DNA of 64,000 nucleotides from Luzula sylvatica (GCA_946800325.1 OX326958.1:28994914-29058913), one strand, 5' to 3'; counted from the stretch's first letter, positions 1 to 11,142 are shown. A program made the numbers and translations. The notes: generated by a model from the letters alone, not told the origin.

Positions 1-280
1 GCTAGTGAGACTCGATCAATTATTTCTTTCACACCTTCAAAATTAGCATACAAAAACATGATTTAATTATCTTAATTTATTATTGAGCATACAATTAAGA
101 TGTTAAATCATGAATTAAAATATTAATTTTTAAAATGTTAATCATGTTCACGTCATCAAAAATGTGGAGAGTTGGAGATATGTTCGACATTTTCCAATAG
201 TTTATCATAAAGAAGATGTCAGTCGATGAGAATCAGATGTTGAGCTAATATATTCATATATTAATTATTTTGGCCCATCA
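1..280. other. AT-rich sequence, no gene seen
   Basis: No open frame, RNA gene or repeat that I can support. The sequence is AT-rich plant intergenic DNA leading into the duplicated block that starts near 281. Confidence 0.6.
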
Positions 281-790
281 TGTTGGGTTGAGTTTTATAT
301 ATTTATTTCTAGGATAATTATATCATATATCCCTTCATTTCCCCACTACATTCTTTATATCACGAATTAACCATTAATTGATGATTAATTAATATGATTA
401 TTAACAAGAATACATCCGATTAATAGTTAATTGATATTAATTAAATATTATTAATGTATATGTATTTTAATTATGTATTAATTAATTGTTAATCGGATGT
501 ATTTTTGTTAATTACTCTTATTTCTATAACACATTTTAAGTCTTGTACTGAATTTTAGTATAATCAATTAAGAGGCCCAATTTTTACTCGACTCACAGAC
601 CTTGTACTCGACATGTCCATCTTATATTAGCTGGACAGATCCATTAATTTTACTGGACGTCTCCATTACAAATCATCACATTAATTTTAGATCGTTCGAG
701 TAAGCAGTATGAACCGTCAGGTATGGATCGAATGGAGCATGTCAAACCCGCCATCATTTACCATTCTTACAAAGAAATGGAATAATCTCT
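281..790 (+). repeat. Diverged duplicate of the 16.2-16.5 kb upstream region (block A)
   Basis: This stretch matches 16168-16490 in the same orientation. Shared landmarks in the same order are a TGTTGGRTTGAGTTTT start, a GAGGCCCAATTTT word, an AATTTTAGATCG word, an AAGCAGTAT word, GGATCGAA and ACCCGCCAT. The right-hand copy lies just upstream of the proline-rich gene at 16988, so this copy looks like a duplicated upstream segment that lost, or never had, the gene body. It could instead be an unrecognised repeat family. Confidence 0.6.
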
Positions 791-954
791 CTTCCACGTT
801 CTAATTTTTTTTTATTATCTCGGGATAACGATAACATGCTTACAAACCATCATAATAATCAAAATAAATAAAATTTTAAATATACTGAATCAATGGTAAA
901 ATAAAAATTATCAAACATAGCAAGTCAGCATGATCGGATCATTGAACAAATTAT

Positions 955-1194
955 AACACAAATACATAATACAAAATCACGTCAATGCACAATCAGGATG
1001 CATAATCAATGGTTGAACGCGCGAAGCTTAAGCCGTATCCTTCCATCTTTTGTCTAATAATTGAATCTAATATCTCCGTCATTTCGAAACTCATGTGATT
1101 CTTCTAATCTCTGGCAACTCCTTTGCGCAAATATATACTATTCATATCCATTAAATTTTCATTTACATCTTCCTTTTTATTGACATCTAAATTG
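955..1194 (-). pseudogene. Sulfotransferase C-terminal fragment, copy 1
   Basis: The minus strand reads a decayed tail of a cytosolic sulfotransferase, a family that transfers sulfate from PAPS. Visible words are LRKGV, then an in-frame stop, then KNHMSFEM and DSIIRQKMEGYGL. These correspond to the conserved FRKG...GDWKNH...MEGSGL end of plant SOT proteins. The tract parallels 11640-11892 nucleotide by nucleotide. No upstream SOT exons, PAPS-binding loop or start is present, so it is a dead fragment. Confidence 0.65.
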
Positions 1195-1806
1195 TTGGTT
1201 ATAATTCAAAATAACCAAATAAGTAACAAAAAATAAATTATTAAATAATTATTTAAATAAAATAATTTAAAGAAGACAAATCTATTGTAGCCGCGTAGTC
1301 ATGTCAGTGTTGTCTTAAAGACATATGACGTTTTCTATTACATGATATTTTCATTTGTGTGTATCTAAAATTCTATACTTCCGATTTGTCTCGGTTCCAA
1401 TCTAGTAGCACAGTCGTATAACGAAAAATTTACATCTGGAAAAAAATAAAGTTGTATGTTATGCACCAATTTCACCAACCAAGATAATTGTTTGTAAAAA
1501 TGGAGAGAAATAAAACTCTATTATTTTTCTTATTAAATAAATGAAAGAGGAAGAAGAAGAATAGGAGAGAAAAGAGAGAAGAAGAATAGGAGAGAAAAGA
1601 GATTAGTTATTATTCCGTAAAGATCACTCAAAGAGACAAATGGAAGTTACGCAGACTCCATAATTTCTTTATTTAATTTATTATTAACCTCCTATTAAAT
1701 TTCTTTTTTTATATTTTCTAACTCTTAAAACATTAAAAATTAAAAATTATAATGTATTGTAAAATAATACAACATTCCCCCTCAATTTTAAAATTAACCT
1801 CCCTAT
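1195..1806. other. AT-rich spacer with a short purine repeat
   Basis: No gene seen. Positions about 1545-1602 carry two near-identical copies of a purine-rich GAAGAAGAATAGGAGAGAAA word. The rest is AT-rich sequence before the inverted-repeat end at about 1816. Confidence 0.6.
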
Positions 1807-2143
1807 TAAGTCTAAGTGGGCGATTCTACAGTAGGACCATTTTTTCTTTGGACGGATGAGATTAAATCATAAAAATTAATCTGAAGGCTGAGATCTAATA
1901 TGTTTTTTTTTTTTTTTTTTTTGATGGAAACCCGTAGGTATTGCATGTTAAATAAAAAATAGAAATTACAATGTTTGACATATTACAGACTGCTGAAGGA
2001 AGAAAAGGAGAAAATAAGCATAAAGACAATAGACAAACATAATAATCCTAATACAACTAAATAAACTAAATTTAAACGTACTATTAAGTAACAAGGGAGA
2101 TTGCGGAGAACTCCCCTTTAAAGTCCATAGAGAACAGTATCCT

Positions 2144-5100
2144 CTACATGAGTCTTGGATAAGTTGTACCCTCGTAATCGTTTTGCAGAATTCGGCACAT
2201 ATTTGCCAATTGATCTGCTTCCGTATTCAATTCTCGACATATCCATTTGAAAGTGGGATCTTTTAACCTTCTTTTCCAAATGATGCAATCTCGTGCATTC
2301 TGTATGGCTTGCCAGGAGGATAACTGAAGTGCCGCCAAGTTGGATTGAGTCTGCAATGTACTGATGAGTTCAGTATTATCAGAAAAGAAAATACATTTAA
2401 CCTGCGGTAGGTTGTGAGCAATGAATTGCATGGCCATCAGTAAGGCTTTGAATTCTCCTTCTAAGGGACTGGTAATTCCTTGATAACTCCTGGCCTTAAC
2501 GTGTATTATTTGACCTCTATCATTCTTTATAATAACCGCAAGGCCATTATTTTCTTGTACATCACCTGAGTAATCTGTAAAACAGGAGATTTCATTGCGT
2601 TCCAACTTGAAAGTGGGGAGTTCACATGTGCTCATACTCTGAACTGGTTGGGTTGAGCAAGATAATAACCCCATCCGGGTAAGTAATCTGGCTTGAGAAA
2701 TAACCTGTGTAAGATTAGGGATAGTATGCTGAAAAACCCATTTATTTCGAGTAATCCACCATTGGTAAAGTATGGCTATAAATAGAGATAGGTGTTCACA
2801 TGTGAACTGTTGGATACAGGAACCAATAATAGCCTTTATTGGTAGACTCATGTTAATGTTATCCATTGGCATTTGAGCTGTACCCCACAAGCTTATGGCT
2901 CTTGGACAGAGAAAGAATAAATGCTTAGCCGTTTCTCTATCCATGCCACATAGTGGACATATGCAATCAATTTGAGAAATCCTATGGTTCAGCTTATCCT
3001 TTGTAGGTAGTCCCTCATGTATTAACCTCCATACAAATAGTTTAACCTTGGGCAACACTGATTTGATCTTCCAAAGTGTATGCCAAATAGGATCACTTAC
3101 AGTGGGGTTTGTGCCTAGGCTATTACTAGAATGAGTAAGTAAGAACTTATACATTTCTTTGACTGTGATTTCTCCATTGGTACTCTTTGTCCATATTAAT
3201 TTATCTTCCCAATCTTGATACAATCCTGGCTGAAACTGTACCTGTGTTATGTGAAGAGTATCGGTATGTGTGAAGAGGGTGTTAATTAATTCCCAATTCC
3301 AGTCATTTATGTGATCGTGAAATAGATTAATTACTAACAGTTTTCGATCATTTACATTCCTGGCTTTGTTATTAATATTCCCCGTGAACCATGGCTGTCC
3401 TATTGCTTTGCATTTTTTCCCATTACCTAGGATCCATTGACAGTCATGTCTAATTATATCTCTATAATTAAGAAAAGATCTCCACATTGGTGTAATATCG
3501 GTGGTTTTCTTGGAATTCCAGAATTCAGATCGTGGGAGATACTTAGTTTCCAATTGATTAATCCAAATTGCTTCATTTTGAGTAAGAAATCTCCAGAATT
3601 GTTTGAAAACCAGGGATTGATTAAAGAGTTTCAGATCCTTGACATCTAGACCACCATTGCTTTTGGGTTTTGTGATCTTCTCCCAGGAAATCCAAGCCAT
3701 ATACCTATTATTTTCGTGAGACGTATTCCAAAAGAATCGCTTCACTATTGAGTTAATTCTTGTGATTACCGTTCTGGGTAACTCATTAATCATCATATGA
3801 AATGATGGTATAGAAAGAAGTACGGATTGGATTAACACTAATCTGCCTGCTTGAGATAGTAGTTTATTTTTCCATCCTGCCAATTTACTCTGCAATCTTA
3901 TAATTAGATATTCAGAATCCATTCTAAGTCTTCTCCCTGTTTGTATGTATGCCCCCAAATAGAGTTCTGTTCTATTTGATTGTTTAGCTTGCATAGCGAT
4001 AGTGATCTGGTTGTGAAATTCTGCTGATACGGTGTTGTTAAACCAAATTTTGGTTTTAGCCGGGTTTATGGTTAGCCCCGATACCGCACTGAACTTGCTA
4101 AAAATTTCATTAAGACACAACACTTCATCCATTGAGGCGTGGCCATAAATCATTAAATCATCGGCAAACATGGCATGGTTGAAAGCTTGACCTCCTCTTC
4201 CTAGACGTACCCCTTGTAGCCTGCCGTTTTCCAACTCGGAATGCAGCATTTGCGATAGGATTTCGGTGGCCAGAATAAAAAGGAATGGCGACATAGGGCA
4301 ACCCTGTCGAATACCCCTTTCTGGCCTGAAGAAACCAGAGCTACCTCTTCCAAGGCTGAATGTATATTTAGGGCATGTGACACATTTCATAACCCAATTA
4401 ATAAATTGACTGGGAAAACCCATACAGTTTAGCACCGATTGTATACAGCTCCATTCTAAGCAATCAAAAGCTTTGCGTAGATCTACTTTCAGAGCGAAGC
4501 TAGGACTCATTGTTTTATTATTTCCAAAGGAGTGCATCACTTCGTGTTGGAGGATGATATTATCCTGGATTAAGCGATTAGCTACGAAGCCGGACTGAGT
4601 TTTTGAGATGAGAGCCGGTAGTAGTGGTTTTATTCGCGTGGACAGGATTTTGGAAATGGTTTTGTACAGAAAGTTGCATACGCTGATCGGGCGATAATCC
4701 TGTACTGTAGTGGGGGTGCTTATTTTTGGAATTAGCGCTATGCGAGTATCTCCAAAAGATTTAGGAGTGTTGCCTGATATGAAGAATTGTAGTACCGAAG
4801 ACATAATTAGTTTTTTTGTGGAGGCCCAGTTATTTTGGAAGAAATGTGCATGTATCCCTTCCGGCCCAGGGGCCTTGTTAGGGCCCATGCTTTTTATTAT
4901 ATTCTCTACCTCCTTTTCAGATGGGATTTGTATCAAGGCCTCCTGAGCTGTTGCTGGAATTCTCTGCATATTCGCTCTCATGCCCGATGGAATGATCATA
5001 CTGAAGTCCATTGGATTTGAGGAAGTGTACAAATTTTTATACACACTGACGAATTCCGCTCTAATTTCTTTAAGATTCGTAATCCATCCTCCATCTTCAT

Positions 5101-6235
5101 TTTTAATCGATTCAATTCTATTGTGCCTTCTTCTATTAATTACAGCCGCATGGAAAAATTCTGTGTTTAAATCCCCCTGGGCAGCCCAATTAATTTGAGC
5201 CCTTTGGGCCCAAAATTTGTGTTGATACATCAAACACTGTGCGTGCTGATCCTCCAAAAATCTTAAGCGTGCCCCATAAAAGTCTGGATCGTAGGTAAGC
5301 AAGGCTTGGGTTTGCGTGAGATCTTGTTCCAGTTGGGTTAATTTTTCATTTGGGTTGAAGCTGTAATTATTAGCCCATTTGCTAATATCAGATTTAACAT
5401 TTCGTATGGCAAAATCCCAATCTAATGATTGATTACTTAGGCAGGAAAACATCGCTTGCTCCTTAAAAGAAGCCTCGTGATACCACCAGTTCTCGATTAA
5501 GAATCGTTTTGGTGGTTTTGGGGAGGGTGTAGTAATCAACTTGATTAGAAGGGGATTGTGATCACTAGTGAGATTTGGAAGATGTAATACCTTGCAGTCA
5601 GGAAAGCGATTAAGCCAATCTTGATTAGCAAGTGCTCTGTCCAGTCTTTTTAGAATCAACGCTGGCCCATGCTGTCTATTGGACCAGGTATATGCCGGGC
5701 CAGAAAATCCTAGGTCGACAAGGCCTGCTTCATGAATCATATTTGCGAAGCCTCGCATCTGGCTTCCCTGAGCATTGGATCGCCCTCCCCATTGTTCTAC
5801 ACTGGATACTGTTGCATTAAAATCCCCAGTAACTAGCATCTCTGATCCATATAAATTAGAATAATATTTGATAGTTTCCCATATGCGCGGATTATTATGG
5901 TGATGAGGATCACCGTAAACCGCAAATAGCGTCCAGGGATTTGTCTCATTATGGCGTTTAATCCGTGCTACTATGTAATAACGATCATGATGGATTATGG
6001 TGACCGAAAGGGAATTCTTCCACGTCAGCCATAACCCTCCGGAACGTCCAGTGGAGGGTACCACAAAGAAGTTGTCCACTGGAAGTGAGCGCATGAGGTG
6101 GTTAGATCGGGAGACGGTACACCGCGTATCGAAGATGAAAGAGATGTCGACAGCGGCGCAGTGGAGGAGTCTTTTTATGGAACGAATAGATGCCGGGCCC
6201 CCACAGCCCCGGCCGTTCCAAGAAAGGATATGCAT
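2144..6235 (-). CDS. LINE ORF2: endonuclease, reverse transcriptase, RNase H
   Basis: This is the replication enzyme of the LINE, 1363 aa without an internal stop. The N-terminal APE-type endonuclease shows WNGRG at residues 6-10, GDFN at 137-140 and SDHNP at 224-228. The usual acidic ET motif is DT (FDTR, 35-38), a conservative Glu-to-Asp change. The reverse transcriptase shows YRPIS, the GIRQGCPMSP block and the catalytic FADDL near residue 688. A zf-RVT cysteine motif (CPLCG...H...C) follows. A C-terminal RNase H keeps candidate Asp-Glu-Asp-Asp residues (TDYSG, EGEFKALL, SDNTE, TEADQLA). The ATG overlaps the ORF1 stop as TAATG, so ORF2 may be translated by termination-reinitiation. Confidence 0.93.
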   Translation of the reverse strand: MHILSWNGRGCGGPASIRSIKRLLHCAAVDISFIFDTRCTVSRSNHLMRSLPVDNFFVVPSTGRSGGLWLTWKNSLSVTIIHHDRYYIVARIKRHNETNPWTLFAVYGDPHHHNNPRIWETIKYYSNLYGSEMLVTGDFNATVSSVEQWGGRSNAQGSQMRGFANMIHEAGLVDLGFSGPAYTWSNRQHGPALILKRLDRALANQDWLNRFPDCKVLHLPNLTSDHNPLLIKLITTPSPKPPKRFLIENWWYHEASFKEQAMFSCLSNQSLDWDFAIRNVKSDISKWANNYSFNPNEKLTQLEQDLTQTQALLTYDPDFYGARLRFLEDQHAQCLMYQHKFWAQRAQINWAAQGDLNTEFFHAAVINRRRHNRIESIKNEDGGWITNLKEIRAEFVSVYKNLYTSSNPMDFSMIIPSGMRANMQRIPATAQEALIQIPSEKEVENIIKSMGPNKAPGPEGIHAHFFQNNWASTKKLIMSSVLQFFISGNTPKSFGDTRIALIPKISTPTTVQDYRPISVCNFLYKTISKILSTRIKPLLPALISKTQSGFVANRLIQDNIILQHEVMHSFGNNKTMSPSFALKVDLRKAFDCLEWSCIQSVLNCMGFPSQFINWVMKCVTCPKYTFSLGRGSSGFFRPERGIRQGCPMSPFLFILATEILSQMLHSELENGRLQGVRLGRGGQAFNHAMFADDLMIYGHASMDEVLCLNEIFSKFSAVSGLTINPAKTKIWFNNTVSAEFHNQITIAMQAKQSNRTELYLGAYIQTGRRLRMDSEYLIIRLQSKLAGWKNKLLSQAGRLVLIQSVLLSIPSFHMMINELPRTVITRINSIVKRFFWNTSHENNRYMAWISWEKITKPKSNGGLDVKDLKLFNQSLVFKQFWRFLTQNEAIWINQLETKYLPRSEFWNSKKTTDITPMWRSFLNYRDIIRHDCQWILGNGKKCKAIGQPWFTGNINNKARNVNDRKLLVINLFHDHINDWNWELINTLFTHTDTLHITQVQFQPGLYQDWEDKLIWTKSTNGEITVKEMYKFLLTHSSNSLGTNPTVSDPIWHTLWKIKSVLPKVKLFVWRLIHEGLPTKDKLNHRISQIDCICPLCGMDRETAKHLFFLCPRAISLWGTAQMPMDNINMSLPIKAIIGSCIQQFTCEHLSLFIAILYQWWITRNKWVFQHTIPNLTQVISQARLLTRMGLLSCSTQPVQSMSTCELPTFKLERNEISCFTDYSGDVQENNGLAVIIKNDRGQIIHVKARSYQGITSPLEGEFKALLMAMQFIAHNLPQVKCIFFSDNTELISTLQTQSNLAALQLSSWQAIQNARDCIIWKRRLKDPTFKWICRELNTEADQLANMCRILQNDYEGTTYPRLM

Positions 6236-8481
6236 TATAAAAGCGGCGGGCTCGTCATGGAGCCGACCGCTTTTATCCGTTTGGATGAGGTAGGTTTGGA
6301 CGGGGAGGAGTCGAGAGTATCATTGTTGTGCTCGCTTCTTGGGGGACTCTGTGAATCTTCTGTCTGGGGACGAATAGTAGTGCCATGATGGATAGGCCTT
6401 TTATTTCGGGTCGGGGCTTGTTGCGTAGTTGAGCGACCTAGCAGTTCTGATCTGGGGATAAAAGCTGGCTCTGTCATCCATTTACCAAGCCTCTTGGTTA
6501 AAAGATTCTGGTATAGTGGTGATGCCTGCTTCTGGGAATTCTGAATGTCTAGTAAGCTCTTGTGATCTCTACATCCAGAGACTTCGTGGCCCAAGCATCC
6601 ACAAAAAGTGCATAATCTCGCAATTTTCTCGTACACCAAATATACCACAAAACTTTCTCCCGAGGGAAGTTCTGCATTAAAACGATCTTTGAGTGGAGAC
6701 TTAGTTTGTAGCCTCAGTTTGACCTTGTAGAATTTTTTTTCCTCCAATGAAACCTTGAACCGGATCAGAGATTACAGTTCCAACTGAGTTTGCTAGTTCT
6801 TTAATGCCCGTAGCCGTAAGGGATTCAAATTTCATACAGTGAAATTGAACCCAAAGAGATAGATCAGTAAATGGATCTTGGGCTACTTCTTCTTCACTAT
6901 TAACTGTTTTCACCATGACTATTTCTTGTCTATAATTCCATGGACTCTTTTCTAGCACCCGTTCCCTTTCCTCTTCCTCTTTAAGTTCCACCAGAAAAAT
7001 ATTCTTTCCCATATCTGTGAACTCACATGATGGGTCAATGTTCCATGATCGTATCATAGTGGCCGCAAAAGCTTCAGTAAAGATGGGTTTGTCAGTGAGC
7101 ACCTTGAGTAGTACCGTTCTCTCCCAGTTCCTTTTTGCTACTCCTCCTCCCGAGATTTGTATCACATGGTGATTCCCCGAACCTTGCATATGAACGTCGG
7201 CTAACCTTCTTATAAGGTCGTCCTCTCTAGCTTTATTTTGGGATTCTTTGCTGCTGGATGCATGGTTCGCCATTGCTTGCTGAGGAGATGTTCTGTGTGA
7301 GAAGAGAGTGAGAGAAGAAAGATTTTTTAGGGTTTCAGGACTTAGTATACGTAGGAGATATAATATTTCGTTATTTGTTTTGCATGGCGGTGGGCCCAAG
7401 ATGGAAGGTTCTAGAGAATTTGCTTGGTGGGCCGGGATTTTAAAGAGTCCGTTAATTTTGTTTGTAGCTTCTTCCACTATATTTGAGACACTTGTCACAT
7501 TTTTTTGGCTGATAATGGAAGAGGTAGTATATTTGTTTTTTGTGTGCGAATGTGACAGGTCTGTCTGAAAATTGGCAGGTGGTATTTTTGTGGCCATGCT
7601 ATGCTGTAGAGCTGTGGTCCCTTGTGTGGTATTTAGTTTGAGAGGAGTTTTTGTTAGCCATGGATGAGATCTTACTCTGGCTTCAATACCATCTTGGAGC
7701 AAATTGATTGGTATTATGTTATCATTTGGGAAATCGTGGTACTCATGTTCTTCATCCGAGTCTACAATAGGTTCTGGAGGATTCAGATTTAATTCATCGG
7801 GGTCGTTTTCTGGTGGGGGAGGAACGGGGAGGATTCCTTGATTGTCGCCATTAAGGATAACTGCATTCGCCGGGTCAAGTTCCTCGTTTTCTATCTCTAT
7901 TCGGCATATGGACCAGTGGGTGCCAACTCCTACCACTAGTTCCACCGGGATATTATTCAAGTGAGAAACCCGTGCTCTGATTCTTAATGACTCTCTTTGC
8001 TCGCCCATCCAGTCATTAGCATTAATTGCTTCTAAATAACCGAAATCCTTAACCAGCTGGTCTATAATTGATTCAGTACGGCAATGTAGAGGAAATTGGT
8101 GTATTCGTAGATTAACCAAGATACCGGGGTGATATCTCGAAGAATCCATTCCTTGATTCCAGCGGAAGACCCCTATCCCCGCCATTCTGAACCATTGCGG
8201 GACATTGCTAAGTATAGCTTCCTGAGTGATAAATTGGGGGGGTGTAAAACAAAGGAGAAATGATTGATCGAGTAGAAGTGATAATCGTTTGTGCCGCCGC
8301 CGTAGTGGTTAGCAAAGATTTGTGAGAGTTCTCCTGGGGGATTCGGGTTTGCTGTTGTTACTACTACAGATTCTTGAAGCTGTTGTAGGAGATTGAGATG
8401 TTCTTCTGATTCATCTATGAAAATTCGGCATCTGGGTGGTCGCGCTTGGGGGGAGGGGAATGGTAAGATAGGCGCGTCCAT
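6235..8481 (-). pseudogene. LINE ORF1 (DUF4283 plus zinc knuckle), two frameshifts
   Basis: ORF1 is the nucleic-acid-binding protein of plant L1 elements. Three overlapping frames hold it: 8173-8481 (MDAPILPF start; an in-frame ATG at 8694 is an alternative), 6701-8185 and 6235-6747. The middle frame carries a DUF4283-like region (KNWERTV-type start, ERERVLEKSPWNYR, DLSLWVQFHCM). The last frame carries LPSGESFVVYLVYE and the knuckle CTFCGCLGHEVSGC. The frame changes map to a G7 run (C7 in the coding strand) at 8236-8242 and a T8 run (A8) at 6733-6740. Single-base indels there would explain both breaks, so they may be real mutations or sequencing errors. Confidence 0.8.
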
Positions 8482-8516
8482 TAAGTGAAAGTCGATCGCG
8501 AAAGAAATGATTCGTA

Positions 8517-8518
8517 AG

Positions 8519-8573
<55 letters not shown>
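8517..8573. repeat. (GA)n microsatellite in the LINE leader
   Basis: About 25 near-perfect GA units lie between the ORF1 start and the leader repeats. They produce a spurious LSLSLS reading frame upstream of the MDAP start. Confidence 0.9.
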
Positions 8574-8574
<1 letters not shown>

Positions 8575-8673
8575 CAGATAGATAGAAACAGAAAGAGAAG
8601 GTGTAGAGAAGAGATGAGGGCGGAGAAGTAAGGATGGAGAAAGTAGAGAAGAGGGGGGAGCGGAGTATTTGAT

Positions 8674-8725
8674 ATTAGCGGTGAAGGTCGCCATTAGCGG
8701 TGAAGGTCGCCATTAGCGGTGAAAA
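8674..8725. repeat. 19-bp tandem repeat in the LINE leader
   Basis: The unit ATTAGCGGTGAAGGTCGCC occurs twice in full (8674-8692 and 8693-8711) and a third time partly. It lies just downstream of the LINE 5' end, where promoter activity of LINEs usually resides. Confidence 0.85.
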
Positions 8726-8810
8726 ATGTTCCGAGCGAGATTTGACTCACCAAGACATGTGTCCTTCTGCATATCCTGTCTGGTGTGGTTACTGGTGATC
8801 TAATATGTTT

Positions 8811-10671
8811 ACTGTAGGTCCTTTGTTGAAAAGAGTAGAATAGTAATTGTCTCTGCTCTTACACGATAGTACATTTCCCCATTTTGTGTGTTTGGTAACG
8901 CTTCCACTTTCTTCATCTCTCTCTCTCTCTTCCAAACCGATCTCTCTCGCTCTTCTTATTTTTGGGAGAAGCAAGCCAGTTTACTTCACAGAATTGAGAT
9001 TTCGCGCGATCCTCGATTCCAAAGAATTTGCCCATCCCTCGGCAAAGAAACTGGCTCCGAGGTTCTAAACGTGCATATTTACCGTGTAGTAGGAGGGAAC
9101 TAGAATTTTGATGAAACATGTGTTTCTCTTTTAAAAACGAAATGTAGAGAAACAAGGGGAAATGGAGTCTTTCTGATACAAAGAACTAAGTGAAGGCGGT
9201 GATAAAGCCTCTAGAAGAAGACGCATAAGCTCTCCTCAAAAATGACCCGCTTCCTTTTCAATATTCTCTTCAAACATGTTATTTAGTAAATGAATATCGA
9301 TTTGGAGTTTTAATGTATTTATACCATTGTCAATTTTTATGTTGTGCATAACTTAATTGTAAATAATCATTTTATCTTGTATATACATTTTTCTGTTGAG
9401 TGATAATATATCTTATTAGAAAATGTTGATCATGTTATCTTTTTTTTTGAGTGATAATATATCATATTGACATTACTCAATTCAATTTATTTATTTTTCA
9501 ATTGTTGATTGATAATGTGTTCTTTTCTACGAGTGGTACCAACATTAGTACAATTCTATCTATCTATTTTTTCAATTGTTGAGTGAATGTATTCTTTTTT
9601 CAATGGGTACAAACATCAGTATCGGTTCTGTCTATTTCTTCCTCTAAATCAACTTACCCCATCAATTTATTCTCAAAACAAAATAAATCTTATAACAAAA
9701 TCACACAAAACTAAAATCCGATAACAAAATTCACTTCTATGAATGAAAAATTATAAAATAGAACCATAAATAATCATCCACTCCTAACATGAATTCAAAC
9801 AAAAATCAACAAAACATAAGTCATTTCATCCTTGATAAAATCACATCCATTCAACAAAAAAGATACCATCACATCCTTTCTCATCCTTGCATCATTTCAT
9901 CCTTCATAAAATCACATCAATTCAACAAAAAAGATAATTGATGCAATTCATTCAACTTCATCGACTTGTACCGGCACGATAACACAAATATTTCCGCATC
10001 AGCATCATCCTCCATGAATAAAGTTGGATCACACTCGTGCTACACAAATTAGAGACAAATTTAGATAATAGAAAAAAAATCGCAAAAACTTCGATAGAAG
10101 ATAAAATGATTCAATATAATCAAATTAACATTTAAAAAACGAATCAAATTTACACGAATATGATCTGAAAAACAGTAAACCTAATTAATCTCGAAAGGGT
10201 TTTGTTATAATTCTAACTTAATACTGTGAAGGCCCATTGCAGTTATATTTCTAATAGTATTATCGGAGAATAGAAGAATTGATTAAATTTGGTGTTATAA
10301 CCCTAATACTGTGAGTTGCGTTGACAAGTAGAGGAATTGATTAAATTGGGTCTTCATAAGCTAAGTATACTCTAACTAGATCATTAACCCTAGAATTGTG
10401 AAGGTCCATTGTAATTATGCGCAAAAATAGAGAAACATTTACGAAATTTAGACACTAAATAGTAAATTCAGAGATAATTGAATCCAGAGACCTCGAAAGA
10501 AACAGAACAGAGATGATAAACAATTAAATAAAATAAGAAAAAAATTTGCAAACCCATCACCCGCGTGAACAAATCAGATTTAAAAAGAATAAATTCAGTT
10601 TTAATGTTACCATTTGATCGATAGGATGGTAAGAGGAGAATGAAATATGTGTAGTGAGAGAGGGGTCCGAT

Positions 10672-10715
<44 letters not shown>

Positions 10716-11028
10716 AGCGGCTTGAGAATAGCCGATTGAAGTAGAAGAAGGAGGCAGCGAAATGAGCAAACTGTAGGGAAGTTGGCCGGCGAAATCACGC
10801 CGAGAGGAGTTCAGAGTTCAGACACGAGAAAAGAGAACTCAAGAAGAAGAAGAAACTCGTGGCATTAAACAGGGAAGACTGAAGAGAGAGAGAGATTCAG
10901 GTTTAATTTTATTAATTGGAGATGTCCGTTATTACGAATAAATGGAGAGCTTCAACAAAAAAATACATATAAATATTTTGAATACCCAAACTGCCCTTCT
11001 TCAGAAAGGGCCTACAGTAAAATCGCCC
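8811..11028. other. Interior of the candidate MULE-like element, no gene seen
   Basis: No coding gene recognised. A direct repeat of about 43 bp occurs at 9824-9866 and 9894-9936 (ATTTCATCCTT...CAACAAAAAAGATA, period 70). Between 9350 and 9620 the phrase CAATTGTTGA and TGATAATAT words recur loosely. A (GA)n tract lies at 10675-10712. The right-hand 450 bp resembles a plant 5' leader in composition, and a captured host promoter is possible but unproven. Confidence 0.5.
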
Positions 11029-11142
11029 TAAGTCTTAATAGAAGGTGCGATGCAAAATCATACATGTTTTGATTTATTATGGCAAAAAATTATGGCTTTT
11101 AGCCAAGTTGTGCCACATTTTGGGAAACTTGCGACAAGCTTT

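Larger units (their letters stand above)
1906..8796 (-). mobile_element. Near full-length L1-type LINE
   Basis: The element has a 5' leader, ORF1, ORF2 and a poly(A) tail (T run at 1903-1922), all on the minus strand. Both sides carry the 14-bp duplication GATCTAATATGTTT, at 1892-1905 and 8797-8810. In element orientation the duplication starts with AAA, as expected for L1 endonuclease target priming at TT/AAAA. Intact target duplications, a 1363-codon ORF2 and a complete leader suggest a young insertion. It lies inside the candidate element at 1816-11028. The tail lacks the short hairpin seen in three other LINE-like tails of this window. Confidence 0.93.
1816..11028. mobile_element. Candidate MULE-like element hosting a nested LINE
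   Basis: The ends are imperfect inverted repeats. The left end reads GGGCGATTCTACAGTAGG from 1818. The right end, reverse-complemented, reads GGGCGATTTTACTGTAGG up to 11028. They are flanked by TAAGTCTAA (1807-1815) and TAAGTCTTA (11029-11037), which match at 8 of 9 positions; 9-bp duplications are usual for Mutator-like elements. Without the LINE the element is about 2.3 kb. No transposase was recognised, so it would be non-autonomous. A related TACTGTAGGTCC end-like word at 8810 could mean a second nested element. The boundary call is tentative. Confidence 0.4.

Noticed and set aside
8173..8694. A 173-codon frame starting at 8694 with a long LSLSLS run
   Set aside because: The Ser/Leu run is the (GA)n leader repeat. 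Only the part after the ATG at 8481 reads as LINE ORF1.
8847..9155. Short overlapping frames on both strands near 8.9-9.1 kb
   Set aside because: They overlap CT-rich sequence, share no domain and have no splice or start context.
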